From Henckelia pumila (lineage: Eukaryota; Streptophyta; Magnoliopsida; Lamiales; Gesneriaceae), in contig NC_133120.1 in assembly GCF_033568475.1 (NCBI RefSeq), positions 86,384,151 through 86,448,150 on the forward strand: a stretch of DNA of 64,000 nt, read 5' to 3'. This document shows positions 34,101 to 46,200 of the stretch, piece after piece. The notes beneath the pieces are model-generated. The model had not been told where the DNA came from. It saw nothing but the letters and a program-made list of their open reading frames with translations, and made no database searches. The first letter of the stretch is position 1, and every line of letters begins with the position of its first letter. The position numbers were made by a program, and so were the translations under genes.

Positions 34101-37097
34101 TCAGATATTACCAGGAAGTTGGAAAAATCAAGTCTTGAGATCAGCGAATCAGATGGAAGTCAGGGATTCCTCTCAAGATCAGAGATAACTCACGGAGAGC
34201 ATCCCTTAAGTCTTGGGAAGAGTAGTGTATGGAATAAATTCTTTCAGGTACTTTCTTTCTTTTCAGCTGTGTGGGGATCGTATTGCTGATGTATGGATAT
34301 CATGTCACCCTTGTCAACCTTGTAGCGATCCCTCGCTGCATTGAATCACTTAGTCGATTGTCAGTTTGTCTTTGTCTTTCATTCATTAATAATAATAATC
34401 TACTGTGAATGCATGTGAAGTCAGTAATTAGTAGGGTATGTCGTTTGACTCCACTTCTATAATTTGTAGGACACTGAAATAATGGAACAGATTGACCGAG
34501 ATGTCATGCGTACTCATCCTGATATGCCCTTTTTCTCAGGGGACTCAACTTTTGCTAAATCCAACCAAGTGAAGCCCTTGTTTCTCCGTGTCTTTATAGC
34601 CCTAGGGTTAAATATAAGTACATTTATTTCACTTACACTGTATATCTTACATTCAGGATGCTTTGAGAAATATATTGATCGTATTTGCAAAGTTGAATCC
34701 TGGAATAAGATATGTGCAAGGGATGAACGAAATCTTAGCACCACTTTACTATGTGTTCACAAATGATCCGAGCGAAGAAAAAACGGTAAGATAGGTTTCT
34801 CAGTTTCTAATGTTTTCTACTTTTCTGTGAAATGCAATTTATGTAATATTTTTAATTTTACCGCAGTAATATAGATTTACGATTATTCGGTCATTATTCC
34901 ATCTGAAATTTCTTGAAAAGTTTGTGGTCTACCAAAGAAAATGTGTGCGTTTTCTACTTCGTGTAGTTTGATATTTATGTCGCTTTCACTACCACAAGAA
35001 ACACAGAAAGTGAAACACTCTTTAAGTACCTTGAAATTATCTAATATTTTTTCCACGTTCCAAGTATGTAACTACTAACTTGTAAAGTTAAAGATGTGAG
35101 GAGCGGAAAGTGGTAAAGCAAACCTATCTTATTGAGAAGAACAAAGGAGTTTAATGCATTTGTTACTCAGCTCTATCATTCTACGCCTCCACCTATCTCA
35201 GTAAATGATGAGGGTAATTGAGAAAAATGTTGAAGTTTCCCATTCCTTCCTAGATTAAGACCCTTTCTATTCCCTAGTTATACAAAATGACCACCTAGCT
35301 AGATTGAACATCCAAAACTACTCTTTCACCGAAGGAGCGGGCAATTCCTCACTTTGCATGTATTACCGTGGGGTTAGAGGTGCTTGCTTTGGATACATTG
35401 GCTATGGATATTTGGGAGTGCTTGTTAAACTTCACTGAACTGCTTCCATGATGGATTTTTATTTCAATATGGTTTGATCAATCTCTTGCTTGATAGATAA
35501 CTTCTTAAGATTTAAAATATATTGCGACTATATCCATGAAAAGTCAAAGCAAAGTAGGCATATAATACAATAAAGCAGAAGTTGTACTATCAACTTCAGA
35601 TAGTCGTCATTTAAAGTTATTAAGTTAATTTCCTGAAGGTAAGGGGAAAATGACTGATATTTGATTAATATTTGTTTTTGTGTTGCTTTTGTAGTTTCGT
35701 TTTCTTCTTTAATTTCGTCTTGCAAGTCCTGCAGGGTTCTGCCGAAGCAGACACTTTCTTCTGCTTTGTGGAGCTATTGAGTGGGTTTCGGGATAATTTT
35801 GTTCAGCAACTTGATAACAGTGTTGTGGGGATACGGTCTACCATCACGAGATTATCGCAGCTTCTAAAGGAGCATGATGAAGAATTGTGGCGTCATCTTG
35901 AAATGACCACAAAAGTAAGATTGCATCCTTCTCTGTTGCAACGGCAAAACTATATATTATGTTTTCTCATTGTTATTGTTCAAGTATGTTTCTGGATTAC
36001 AGTATGAGAAGGGATGTGGATATCTTGGGTATCAGAGTTAGAACAATATGATATCTTGAGCCATGCAATTGTTGTTATTTTTATTTACTTATTTACTTAT
36101 TTATTGTGTTGTTATTTTTAGTTATTTATTTATTTTATTTTTTACGCGTATGCCTTGTCATGGTGTTTATCATTGTTATGTCTACTTCAGGGACGCATTA
36201 AGTTTACCTGTCCGGGTTCTCATATGAAGGATTTTTAGGCTTCCTTGTACTGCAAGAAACACTTTATAGTAACTGATGTGTATGATCAGATATCCTTCGT
36301 ATTTGTATTTTGAGGCCTACGTATATGATAGTCACGATTCACGAGCATGTTTATTTCTTCCTCACGCGGTTGTGTTTGTACTTTCAGGTCAATCCCCAGT
36401 TTTATGCATTCAGGTGGATTACTCTACTTTTGACCCAAGAATTCAATTTTGGAGACTGTCTCTTAATTTGGGATGCACTTCTGAGTGACCCTGATGGTCC
36501 TCAAGTGAGTTTTTATTTTTTATTATTATTTTATTTAGTTTTTTAATCAGTCTTCATCGTCGATTTATATTTGAAATTTGAATGCATTGAGCATTTGGTT
36601 CAGTTATTGGTGAAAATGTAAAGAAATAACCGATGGAATGTTTTGAGAAAATTTAAAAATAGACATCAGACACACCAAGTCATAAAAAGGTGTCCAATTT
36701 ACATGGAATTATGCTATAATCATGCCATCAGATACCGTTATCCTTTTCAATAACGCTGTAAATATGTTTCCTTTTTCTCCTTTTATTTTAGTTAAATTTT
36801 AGGCTTTTGGCTCATTGTTTATACTTTATAATCACACGAGTAGTTCTTCGCCTTACTTCCCTTTTTCTTCTGGCTGAAAGGCCACTGAGTGTGAGAGTAG
36901 TTGGTTTATCCGTAAGCAATCAAAATTTGCAGGAAATATTACTTCGAATTTGTTGTGCGATGCTGATAATTGTCCGGAAGCGCCTACTTGCGGGCGACTT
37001 CACTTCTAATCTGAAACTACTCCAACACTACCCAGCCACAAACATCAGCCACCTTCTTTATGTTGCGAACAAGTTGCGTATCCATGCGGCTGGATGA
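31126..37097 (+). CDS. TBC-domain Rab GTPase-activating protein (TBC1D13-like), 9 coding exons
   Basis: Exons: 31126-31488, 32817-32909, 33778-33882, 34101-34247, 34470-34568, 34657-34785, 35735-35914, 36388-36504, 36933-37097. All introns are GT-AG and phase 0, giving 465 aa. The N-terminus (VPEWLNSSLW, then a Pro/Ser-rich stretch to ~100) is typical of plant TBC1D13-like proteins. The TBC domain runs from ~140 to the end: RPTVWKLLLGYLP (~147), the Arg finger in IDRDVMR (R250), the Gln finger in YVQGMNE (Q290), EADTFFCFVELLSGF and FNFGDCLLIWDALLSD. Both catalytic fingers are kept, so it should accelerate GTP hydrolysis by a Rab GTPase in membrane traffic. A 22-bp duplication creates two equal acceptor sites before exon 2. 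The MULE sits 318 bp upstream of the ATG. Confidence 0.92.
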
Positions 37098-37306
37098 ATT
37101 TGTCAGCAGCTGTTTTTGTAAGTGTTTTGCTATATTTTTCGTTATTTCATTTTACATTCTATTTTACTTGTAATATTGCAAGATGTCACTGTGGAATGTA
37201 GTGATTTTTAGGAACCGTTGATTTGTTCTATTGTTGACCGGCCTAGGTTTCTCTCATCATATTTTATTACCCTCCCTGTTTTTCGAGCGAGAACACTCCT
37301 AGAATA

Positions 37307-37640
37307 TTTTTTTTTGACGAATAAAACTTGTAATATTAATCATGTCAGAATAGAACTTTAATTACAAGATTTATCAACCAAAAAAGAAAACTGCCCCGGA
37401 CCCAAACAAACGAGGAGGGGGAAAAAATAGCAAAATTTGCAAGAGCATGAGCAATGCCATTAGCCGAACGTTTGACATGCGTAATAGAATTAATATCTAC
37501 TCAACCAAGTAAACGGTTGACATCTGCAGCTAAAGCACAAGTAAAACTCCTATCCTCTTGTAAATTATATCCAACGGTACCAAGAATATAGTTAGTTTTC
37601 ATTAACCTTCCATGATAAAATTTTGTTTTCTTAGGAAGAG
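37307..37640 (-). mobile_element. 3' end of a LINE (RNase H-like domain), truncated
   Basis: On the minus strand the sequence reads DVNRLLG, then ITHVKRSANGIAHALANFA, the C-terminal signature of the RVT_3 domain found at the end of plant L1-type ORF2 proteins. It then has a short 3' tail ending at a T-run on the plus strand (ATTTTTTTTTTGACG, ~37305), i.e. an oligo-A end. It is 5'-truncated near 37640 and has stops. Typical LINE debris, downstream of the TBC gene. Confidence 0.65.
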
Positions 37641-38785
37641 TGCCCTAAAACGTGTACATAAATCGTTTAATTATGTTGATTTCGAGGCTCAACGTGGATA
37701 TGTATAGTATACTAAAGATTGGAAAACTATAATTTTACATTTTAGAATTCGACTTTTGTACAAAATCTAAATTCAAAGGATGAAGAGAAGCAATCAACGT
37801 CATGTGAAGTGTGCCAAAAACATACAGGACCGGTTCCTTCGACCTTACCTGTGGAAGCACATGATTGGTTTAATATGGAGTCCCACATAATTTAGACCAA
37901 TCATAATATTTCACACCACTCATGGGATATTTTATGTGGGTTCCACATGATTAAACCAATCACAACATTTCACACCACACATGGGATATTATTCCATAGG
38001 TAGATTCGAAATTTCCATATAGGATCCATGTGATGACGGATAAAAAGAAAAACCAAACAAACGAAAAAAAAACAAAAGAAGAAAAGTACGTTCATTCGAA
38101 AGGGTCAGAGGCTGGTTGCCGCGACTCATACTTTTTCTATTTTTATTTGTTATTTTTGCTGTCTCATCGTGATTTGAAAATTTCGAGCTAGAGAAGTTTG
38201 TTTTTTTGTTGACATTGCTTTTCCCACTTCATTTCACTTACAGAAATATACAGTTTATTGTTGGCTATTCCTCGTTACTGTAAAAGCAAGCTTTTAGGGT
38301 TAAACCAGTTGACTCTATTCTATGATTATTTAGCTTAGACGCTCAAATATTCCCGAAGAGCAACTTCGCATTAAGTCGGATCCAACCCACCTTTTTCTTT
38401 CCAGTTTTATCATTTATATTTAATTCCACGTTCAGAAAAATGTCATAATCTGAAGAAGACGTACGTTCTCAAAACATTAAGCCCGTTTCAACTAAATCAT
38501 AAAATGTGACACTCTTAGTTTTATTATTATTTTGCTGATCACATTATCAAACCAATTACATCACGTGTTTACTTACTACAAACTAGAGAAAAGAAACACA
38601 CAAAATCACAAGTAAAATTTTTGAGAAATTTTCCCACGTCATAAAACATCACAAATAAATTCAATTGGAACTCATGGTATAATTTTTCTTTTCTTTTTAT
38701 TATTTTTTGGAAAAATACGTACAGGCACTCAGCGTGACCTAAATCGGGTACTAACTTTTGGTCTTTCAACGAAAGCAATAGGGCA
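37641..38785. other. Intergenic DNA with a small foldback/direct-repeat patch
   Basis: Around 37850-38000, ACCAATCA...ATTTCACACCAC...CATGGGATATT appears twice in direct orientation. The flanking ATTGGTTTAAT...CCCACAT and ATGTGGG...ATTAAACCAAT are inverted, so it may be a MITE remnant. The rest is AT-rich with no recognised gene up to the copia TSD (GGGCA, 38781-38785). Confidence 0.4.
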
Positions 38786-39231
38786 TGTTAGGTCAACATT
38801 AAATGGTTTGGTGGGAAACATATTTAATGCTAGTTGGATGGTGGACTGCAGATGGCTGGTGAGGACGCGTGAATTAAATTCACGCGTACCGGGAGCTCTA
38901 TAAATAGAGCTCCATTTCTTCAGTTTTATATATCTCAGAGCGAGAGAGCAAAAGAAAAGAGAGTTAAGAAAAAAGAGTTTTTTGGGTTTTCTTGAGTGTT
39001 CTTTTGTGTGAGTTAGAGAAATATTTTTCTCGGTAATACTCGGGTGTTGGGATCGTGTGAGAGATATAGTGTTTTGTATACACTTGTAATATTTTTCCGG
39101 TTATAAATATTTGCAGCAGCTCCGTGAACGTAGCCTATATTGGGTGAACCACGTAAATCTTTGGTGTTCTTATTAATTATTTAATTCCGCATTATATTAT
39201 CGTCATGATCACTCCGGCATAATCCATAACA
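38786..39231 (+). repeat. 5' LTR of the compact copia element
   Basis: 446 bp, TGTTAGG...CCATAACA. It holds two perfect palindromes near the core promoter (see separate entry) and GTAATATTTTTCCGG-type 3' sequence. Confidence 0.93.
38865..38913 (+). promoter_or_regulatory. Paired palindromes around the copia TATA box
   Basis: A 23-bp perfect palindrome (arms ACGCGTGAATT / AATTCACGCGT around one A) at 38865-38887 is followed 4 bp later by a 22-bp perfect palindrome at 38892-38913 (arms GGAGCTCTAT / ATAGAGCTCC around AA). The second contains TATAAATA. Both are unchanged in the 3' LTR (41764-41786 and 41791-41812), although the LTRs have diverged elsewhere. Confidence 0.6.
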
Positions 39232-39233
39232 AC

Positions 39234-39245
39234 TGGTATCAGAGC
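39234..39245 (+). other. Primer-binding site of the compact copia element
   Basis: TGGTATCAGAGC, matching initiator Met-tRNA, starts 3 bases after the 5' LTR. Confidence 0.9.
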
Positions 39246-39372
39246 TGTTACGGTGTCCGGGAGCCTTGGTGAAAAATTTCTTAAAATTCTGAGTATGCTC
39301 TGTGGTTGCAGCTTTGTCTGATCTTCCACATCAGAAAAGATTTTTTGAAATTTTATTAAGGCAGTAGAAGCG

Positions 39373-41612
39373 ATGTCCAGAAGTAACGGATCGGGACCGG
39401 GAATCAATAAGTTCGACGGTACAGATTTCACGTTCTGACGGTTACAGATTAAAGATTATCTGTATAGCAAAAAACTACATCAACCTCTATCTGGGGTGAA
39501 GCCAGAAAAGATGGAGGATGATGAGTGGGAGCTTCTTGACCGACAAGTGTTAGGGGTAATACGATTGACCCTAACAAAGAACGTGGCACACAACGTGGCT
39601 GAGGCAAAAACCACGAAGGAGATGATGTCCATTTTGTCGGATATGTACGAGAAGCCATCAGCAAATAATAAAGTATTCCTCATTAAAAAGTTATTCAACT
39701 TAAGAATGGAGGAAGGTGCTTCGGTGGCGGCACACATTAATGAATTCAACACGATTGTTTTCCAGCTAACATCGGCTGAAATAAATTTGATGATGAAATT
39801 CGAGCACTTATTCTTTTGGCATCTTTACCAAATGCTTGGGAGCCGATGCGGGCAGCGGTTAGCAATTCTGCTGGAAAAGGAAAGTTACAATTCAATGATG
39901 TCAGAGATCGAATCCTTGGTGAAGAAGTTCGCAGGAGGGATTCGGGAGAAGCAACAACATCAAGATCTGCCCTAAATCTTGAAAACAGAAGTAGGGGCAG
40001 GAGCAGTGAAAAAGGTTCTAACCGATGGCGTGGCAGATCCAAATCAAAAAACTGGAAAAACAAAAATACCTTTGAAAAGAAATTGAAGTGCTGGAGCTGT
40101 GGTGAAACTGGTCACATGAAAAAGGACTGTAGATCACCCAAGAATAATGCAAATGCTGTTACTGAGGAAGTACACGATGCTTTAGTATTATCCATGGAAA
40201 GCCCTATTGACTCTTGGGTTATGGATTCGGGAGTTTCGTTTCATACCACTGGTAATCGTGATGTATTCGATAATTACATTGCGGGAGATTACGGAAAAGT
40301 TTTCCTGGCTGATGGAAAACCGTTGGAAATAGCTGGTATGGGTGATATCAGTTTGAAAATGTCAAACGGATCCTTCTGGAAGCTCAACAAAGTGAGGCAT
40401 GTACCAAAGTTGACCCGAAATCTGATCTCAGTGGGACAGCTCGATGACGAAGGCCATAAAGTGACCTTTGGTGATGGCTCTTGGAAAGTGAGCAAAGGAA
40501 CCATGATTATTGCTCGAGGAACGAAAACTGAAACCCTGTACATGACTTTCAGTTGCAGAGACATATTAGCAGCTGTGGATGCTGGTGCTAATTCAAGTCT
40601 ATGGCTTAGTAGGCTTGGAGATACGAGTGAGAAGATTTTGATGGTAAAAGAAGAAGAAACTGCACAAGAAGTTGATCCACAAACTCCGGTGATTGAACTC
40701 ATGAGATCGTCGAGAACAATCAGACCACCTCAGAAATACTCCCCTGCACTTCACTATATTTTGCTGACTGATAAAGGTGAACCGGAGACCTTTGAAGAAG
40801 CAATGCAAAATGATGATTCAACCAAGTGGGAGTTAGCCATGAAAGATAAGATGGATTCACTGTCATCCAATCAGACGTGGAAGTTGACGGAACTTCCGGA
40901 AGGCAAGAAGGCATTACACAACAAGTGGGTGTACCAGATCAAAAAAGAAGTTGATGACAGCAAACGGTACAAGGCAAGAATTGTTGTAAAAGGTTTTCAA
41001 CAGCGGGAAGGCGTTGATTACACCGAGATTTTCTATCCAGTGGTGAAGCTGACTTCTATCAGAACTGTACTTGGATTAGTGGCGAATGAAAACTTACATC
41101 TGGAGCAGTTGGATGTAAAAACGGCGTTTTTTCACGGTGACCTAGATGAAGAAATTTATATGAATCAATCACAGGGATTTGAAGTACGAGGGAAAGAGAA
41201 AATAATGTGCAAACTTCAGAAAAGCTTGTACGGTCTCAAACAAGCTCCAAGATAGTGGTACAAGAAGTTTGATGGTGTAATGAATAATGATGGTTTCCCG
41301 AGGTATCATGCTGATCACTAGTGTTATGTGAAGCTTGATGGTTCTTATATCATGCTACTGGTATATGTAGATGATATGTTGATAGCAGGAGTTTGTCTGA
41401 ATGAGATTGATAAACTAAAGATAGAATTTGCTATAAAGGATTTTGGTGCTGCAAAACAAATCTTTGGAATTGGGATCCTTAGAGATCGGGTGAATGGAGT
41501 CTTGAAGCTTGAGAAGATTCCTAAAAGTAAAAATTCTGCTGATATTTTTACGAAGGTGGTGACCACTGACAAACTGAAGTTGTGCTCGACTTCAGTTGGA
41601 CTACAAGCATAA
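39373..41612 (+). pseudogene. copia gag-pol, internally deleted and broken
   Basis: Starts MSRSNGSGPGINKFDGTDF. TGA at 39436-39438 replaces a conserved Trp position, and the frame shifts near 39785 (before ALILLASLPNAWEPM). Then come the CCHC knuckle (CWSCGETGHMKKDC, ~40090), protease (DSWVMDSGVSFHTT) and the pre-integrase segment (SLWLSRLGD, ~40605). The sequence then jumps to VDPQTPVIELMRSSRTIRPP, so the whole integrase core is missing in frame. RT follows (NKWVYQIKKEVD, LDVKTAFFHGDLDEEIYM, LLVYVDDMLIAG). TAG interrupts at 41253 and 41319. RT then joins SKNSADIFTKVVTTDK directly, so RNase H is missing too. It resembles the Tnt1/Tork group. Confidence 0.88.
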
Positions 41613-41684
41613 ATAAAGAAGGCATGAGCTGCTGTATTGACTGTGTGAAGCCATGATTGAGATCAAGTCTTCAAGTGAGAGAAA

Positions 41685-42129
41685 TGTTAGGTCAACATTA
41701 AATGGTTTGTCGGGAAACATATTTAATGCTAGTTGGATGGTGGACTGCAGATGGCTGGTGAGGACGCGTGAATTAAATTCACGCGTACCGGGAGCTCTAT
41801 AAATAGAGCTCCATTTCTTCAGTTTTATATACCCAAGAGCGAGAGAGCAAAAGAAAAGAGAGTTAAGAAAAAAAAATTTCTTGGGTTTTTTTTAGTGTTC
41901 TCTTGTGTGAGTTAGAGAAATATTTTTCTCAGTAATACTCGGGTGTTGGGATCGTGTGAGAGATATAGTGTTTTGTATACACTTGTAATATTTCTCCGGT
42001 TATAAATATTTGCAGCAGCTCCGTGAACGTAGCATATATTGGGTGAACCACGTAAATCTTTGATGTCCTTATTGATTATTTATTCCACATTATATTATCG
42101 TCATGATCACTCCGACATAATCCATAACA
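41685..42129 (+). repeat. 3' LTR of the compact copia element
   Basis: 445 bp, TGTTAGG...CCATAACA, followed by TSD GGGCA. The palindromes at 41764-41786 and 41791-41812 are intact. Confidence 0.93.
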
Positions 42130-42154
42130 GGGCAAAGTGAAGTGAAAGTGAAAC

Positions 42155-42941
42155 TAGGGGTGGAATAGGGTTGGAACTCGTCCCGTAAACCCCCTACCCA
42201 ACTCCTGTCCCGGAAAGAATTGAGAAACTTTTTTTTCTCCCGATCCTGTATCCGAAACATTTCGGAATCCCGAATGTTCGGGATCCCGTCAGATATGGAG
42301 AGAAAATCCCGAATATTTTTTCATGTTCAAGATTTCGTTCAAAAAATAAAAAAAAAATGTGATAATTTTATTAAATATACTATTTAGAAACTTATATTTA
42401 TAAATAAAAATAAATATTCAACTTAAAACATATAATATTAAAATATTTCGAATAATGTTTCAAAGTTTTGTTAAGAAAAAAAATATATCAGATAATTATT
42501 ATTATTAATAAAATATTCGGATATAATTACTAAATAAATTTTGTTAAATAGATTGTCAAATTAATCGCTTGAGTCTAATTTAATTTTAAAAAAATACACA
42601 AAAATAAAATGATATTTCGTGATTTTACATTTTGATCGTCTCAACAATAAAAATTATGCGAATTAAGTCCATAATTAAGTGTTATATGAGTTGAAAACTA
42701 ATAATATTTAGTTTATTATATTAATAAAGTTATTAATAAAATATATTATTATATTATTTCGGAAAGGGTCGGGAATCCCGTCGGGATAATGTTTTATTCC
42801 TGATCCCGCTCTCGATATTAATCGGGATGGGAAAAATCCCGAAAGTTCGGGTCGGGAAAATTTCAGGTTGAAATTTTTTCGGGACGAGAATGGGATGAGA
42901 TTCGGGAAGGATCGGGATTTCGGGAATTTTTGCCACCCCTG
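42155..42941. mobile_element. 787-bp hAT-type MITE with perfect 8-bp TSD
   Basis: Ends TAGGGGTGG / CCACCCCTG are inverted (terminal base differs). AGTGAAAC flanks it at 42147-42154 and 42942-42949, the 8-bp TSD expected of hAT elements. GC-rich subterminal repeats (CGGGAATCCCG, TCGGGATCCCG types) surround an AT-rich core with no transposase. It lies just 12 bp past the copia TSD. Confidence 0.85.
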
Positions 42942-42949
42942 AGTGAAAC

Positions 42950-43253
42950 TACTATGGACAAAAATATTCACATAAACATATGCCGTTCAAACAAAAGAGG
43001 AAATATAACACGAGGTCATTGCATTGTGCGCTCAAAAAATTTTGTTATTTCGGTAATGTGGATTGTATGCCTACTCACCCTCCGAGCCCTCCATATCTAA
43101 ACATACATATAAAATTAGTTCGATGCCACTTGACACATAAATGAGCCAGAGGAATACCTGATTAGATACACAAGGAAAAATTTACTGCTCCTGCCTGGCT
43201 TTGGTCAGTCATCGTGATGCAGCTCACTCCAGAGTCACAGAGGTGAGATTTTC
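42950..43253 (-). other. 3' flank of the O-fucosyltransferase gene
   Basis: Likely holds the 3' untranslated region of the minus-strand gene ending at 43254. No other signal is seen. Confidence 0.4.
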
Positions 43254-46200
43254 CTACTTATCTACGATGGATGTTGAATTTGTCGAGACAGATTCTGCAT
43301 CATCGTCGACTCCTGTCGTCAACTGACTGTCCAATATATCCACAACATTATCTGGGGGGCATTTATCAGCTGGATTGGCAGCTGGTGTTTGGCAAAAGCA
43401 TTCGGGCCAAGAATTTGTGTAAAATGACTCGGGTGATATTCGTTTGTGCGGTCCACCAAAGTTTGTGTTTTGCATCACCCGTCTGACAGATTCTTCAAAA
43501 CCTGCTACACGCCCCTTTTCCCAATCAATAAAGATGGGGGCGAGAGATTTTCTATCAGGTTGAATGTTTGTGCGGAAACCATAGTAGAGGCGGTGACCAA
43601 GTAGATTATTGGCGAAGTTGCTTGGGCCATCATATGTTGGCATGAAAATGTCTGAGAGTAGACAAACCATATAATCTACAGCAGAACCCAAAACGCCATT
43701 TGTATTCTTGGCCAGTTCGCCCGTGGAATCTACTGTCTTGTGATTCTCAAGATGAGGGAACAAAGATCGAAAAGGTTTCATGAATCGCTCACCTCCAAAT
43801 AGGTCCCCGGCTGCAATGTATATCCTAGTAGAGTTATCAAACCCCATTGATCGTAAGACCAGACCGACCTGCCGGATGTCAAAAGTACCATGTTAGCAGT
43901 TAGCACATTGAACTTCCATCTGCATGGCAAATTTTTTATTTTGACTAATTATGTTCTGATGACAACGTATAATATTTGGTGGCAAAGGTAATTTTTTACA
44001 TCAAAGATGATGCTAGTGTACGGTATATGTCGTAGAATGACCAACTTCAAGAAAACACTTTTCTCGATTTTATACATTTCTAAATAGCCCATACTCAATC
44101 TGACATGGATACTTCATTTTGGCAGCAACCATTGCGAAATGATTGCTTAGTCCATCAATGAGAAATATACTAGCAACCTCGACCACTACCAAAACACTGT
44201 AACTTGGTATAAGGGCATACACTATAACATCTATCTGTAATTAACCTATTTTCAGATTTTACCAATTGTCAGCGTGTTTTGTCCTTGTTACTTTTTTTTT
44301 CTTTTCTTTTCTTAACTTTCATGCACCACTGTTAACTCAAATGCATGACCTTCTAATGAAAATTTGACTACTCTTATCGCTTGAGTTATTTGGTAGGCCA
44401 CGTCAATGCTGATGGTATACGTAGAAACGGCAAGCTTAAAAGCAATTATTGAACTATATGACACAATCCCCATCAATTGCCACACCAGGGGAAAGGAGGC
44501 ATTGCCGTCTTCTCAAACAAAAAGAAGGCCAAATGCAAAAATTTCGTATAGCAACACAAAGAACAATTGAGAATAAAGGTGGTAACGTATGCACAAACAA
44601 TTGTCACTGGAAAGACTTTTCAAACAAAATTAAGTTCAAATGACGATGCTAACTGCGGATCGCAATAAACCAGACTAAGGTAGTGTTTAGGAGAGCTTAT
44701 AGGAAGCACTTCTCAACTTTTCCTTAACAAAATTTTCAAAATTTTCAGAATTTGTTAAGAAAAAGCTGAGAAATGCTTCCTAGAAGCTCTCCCAAATACT
44801 ACCTAAATATCACAAAGGACAACTTCGGCAGAATATAGTTTTCACAGGGATGGTAAAAATGTTAATTTTTTTTATTTCTAGTGAGAGCAGTACTTAATGT
44901 TATTATTATGTATAATATGCAAAGCTAGATTTCGTATCATTTTCAAGAGGTCGGTACTTTTTAGAAAAGACACAACACCAAATTAATAGCATTTGTACCT
45001 ATGATCCACCTTTATGGTCATACTGAAGGAGATCAAAAAGAAGAAACATAAGCTTCAAGGACTACGAAAATGTATAAAAAAGTATTTGTTTCTGCAATTA
45101 TGCATCTGATTTTCATTTTAGTTAACAAACACGCCCAAATCAACCACTGGAGGTCTATGGAAGAATATAAAGGACTCCGAAGAAATTTACAGCTATGCTT
45201 AAATTTTCAAGTTGTGATTGACTACGGACATGATATCAAATTCATGGGAATTTAATAAGAAGAAATACCTCCTCCGGAGTTAGAGGGCACTTTCCAATCG
45301 CCCTTCTTTCATTATAAATAAGTTTCTTTGGGGCAAAATTTTCATTCCGATATTTCTTTAAAATTTTTTGTTCCTCTGCAGTGAATATATCAAAGCACCT
45401 GAGAAAGGTTTAAGCAAATACAACTTCAAATGCAATGAAAGAATAGGGTAGTTCAAGCATGTCAATACAAGAGGTAAAGACTCACCCAGCAAATGCAAGC
45501 ATATCCATCTCAAAGCGAAGATGTATAGTCATGAAGTGACCTTGTGCACGAAGCCTGTTCACTATCAAGTTACTAAGCTCCATAATGTGCGGCTTAAACC
45601 TTAACGCATGATAGTTCACTCGACACCTTAATCGTTGAAACTCAGCGTTATCAATCTCTTCAGCCATGCGATGAGAGAAAGGGGTGAGATAAATAGCACC
45701 ATGCTGCTTCATCTTCTCTAAAGCAACGGTTGTGTACCAACTGAGGGGAGCATCTCTATCGGGGCGCAGCTAAGCCAAAAATAGATTGTTTTATCAAGAT
45801 GGTATCTTTATTTATATCAATTGACAACTTTGCAATCATGCGTGTCTTCACCTGAAAAGCTTTTATCTTCTTGATTTTTCCATTTTTTCGGATGTCTGGA
45901 ATACTTTCAACTATTTTTACATCATACCTCAATGACTTGATAAAATGGTCGACATCATAGACACCATGAAATCCACTACAAAGAAAAACATAAGGTAAAA
46001 TCGCTCAGCTGCATGCATGAGTTAATGTAAATATTTTAACTTCACGGATAATAAATTGCTGATAACCCATGGACTGAATTGCTTTCAGGTGTGCAGTGTG
46101 CAGTGTGCAGCACTTCCTCAGACTTAGTAAACTAAACCTTTACCTATAACATTACAGTCTGAAATTTAAAAGCACTAGTACAACAATGAAGCACTTACTC

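Larger units (their letters stand above)
38786..42129 (+). mobile_element. Compact Ty1/copia element lacking integrase core and RNase H
   Basis: LTRs of 446 and 445 bp (38786-39231 and 41685-42129) both start TGTTAGGTCAACATT and end CCATAACA. TSD GGGCA is at 38781-38785 and 42130-42134. The element is only 3,344 bp against ~5 kb for complete relatives, because two coding blocks are missing. A purine-rich GTGAGAGAAA precedes the 3' LTR. The LTRs differ at roughly twenty positions by eye (~4%). It is non-autonomous but has all cis signals. Confidence 0.93.
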
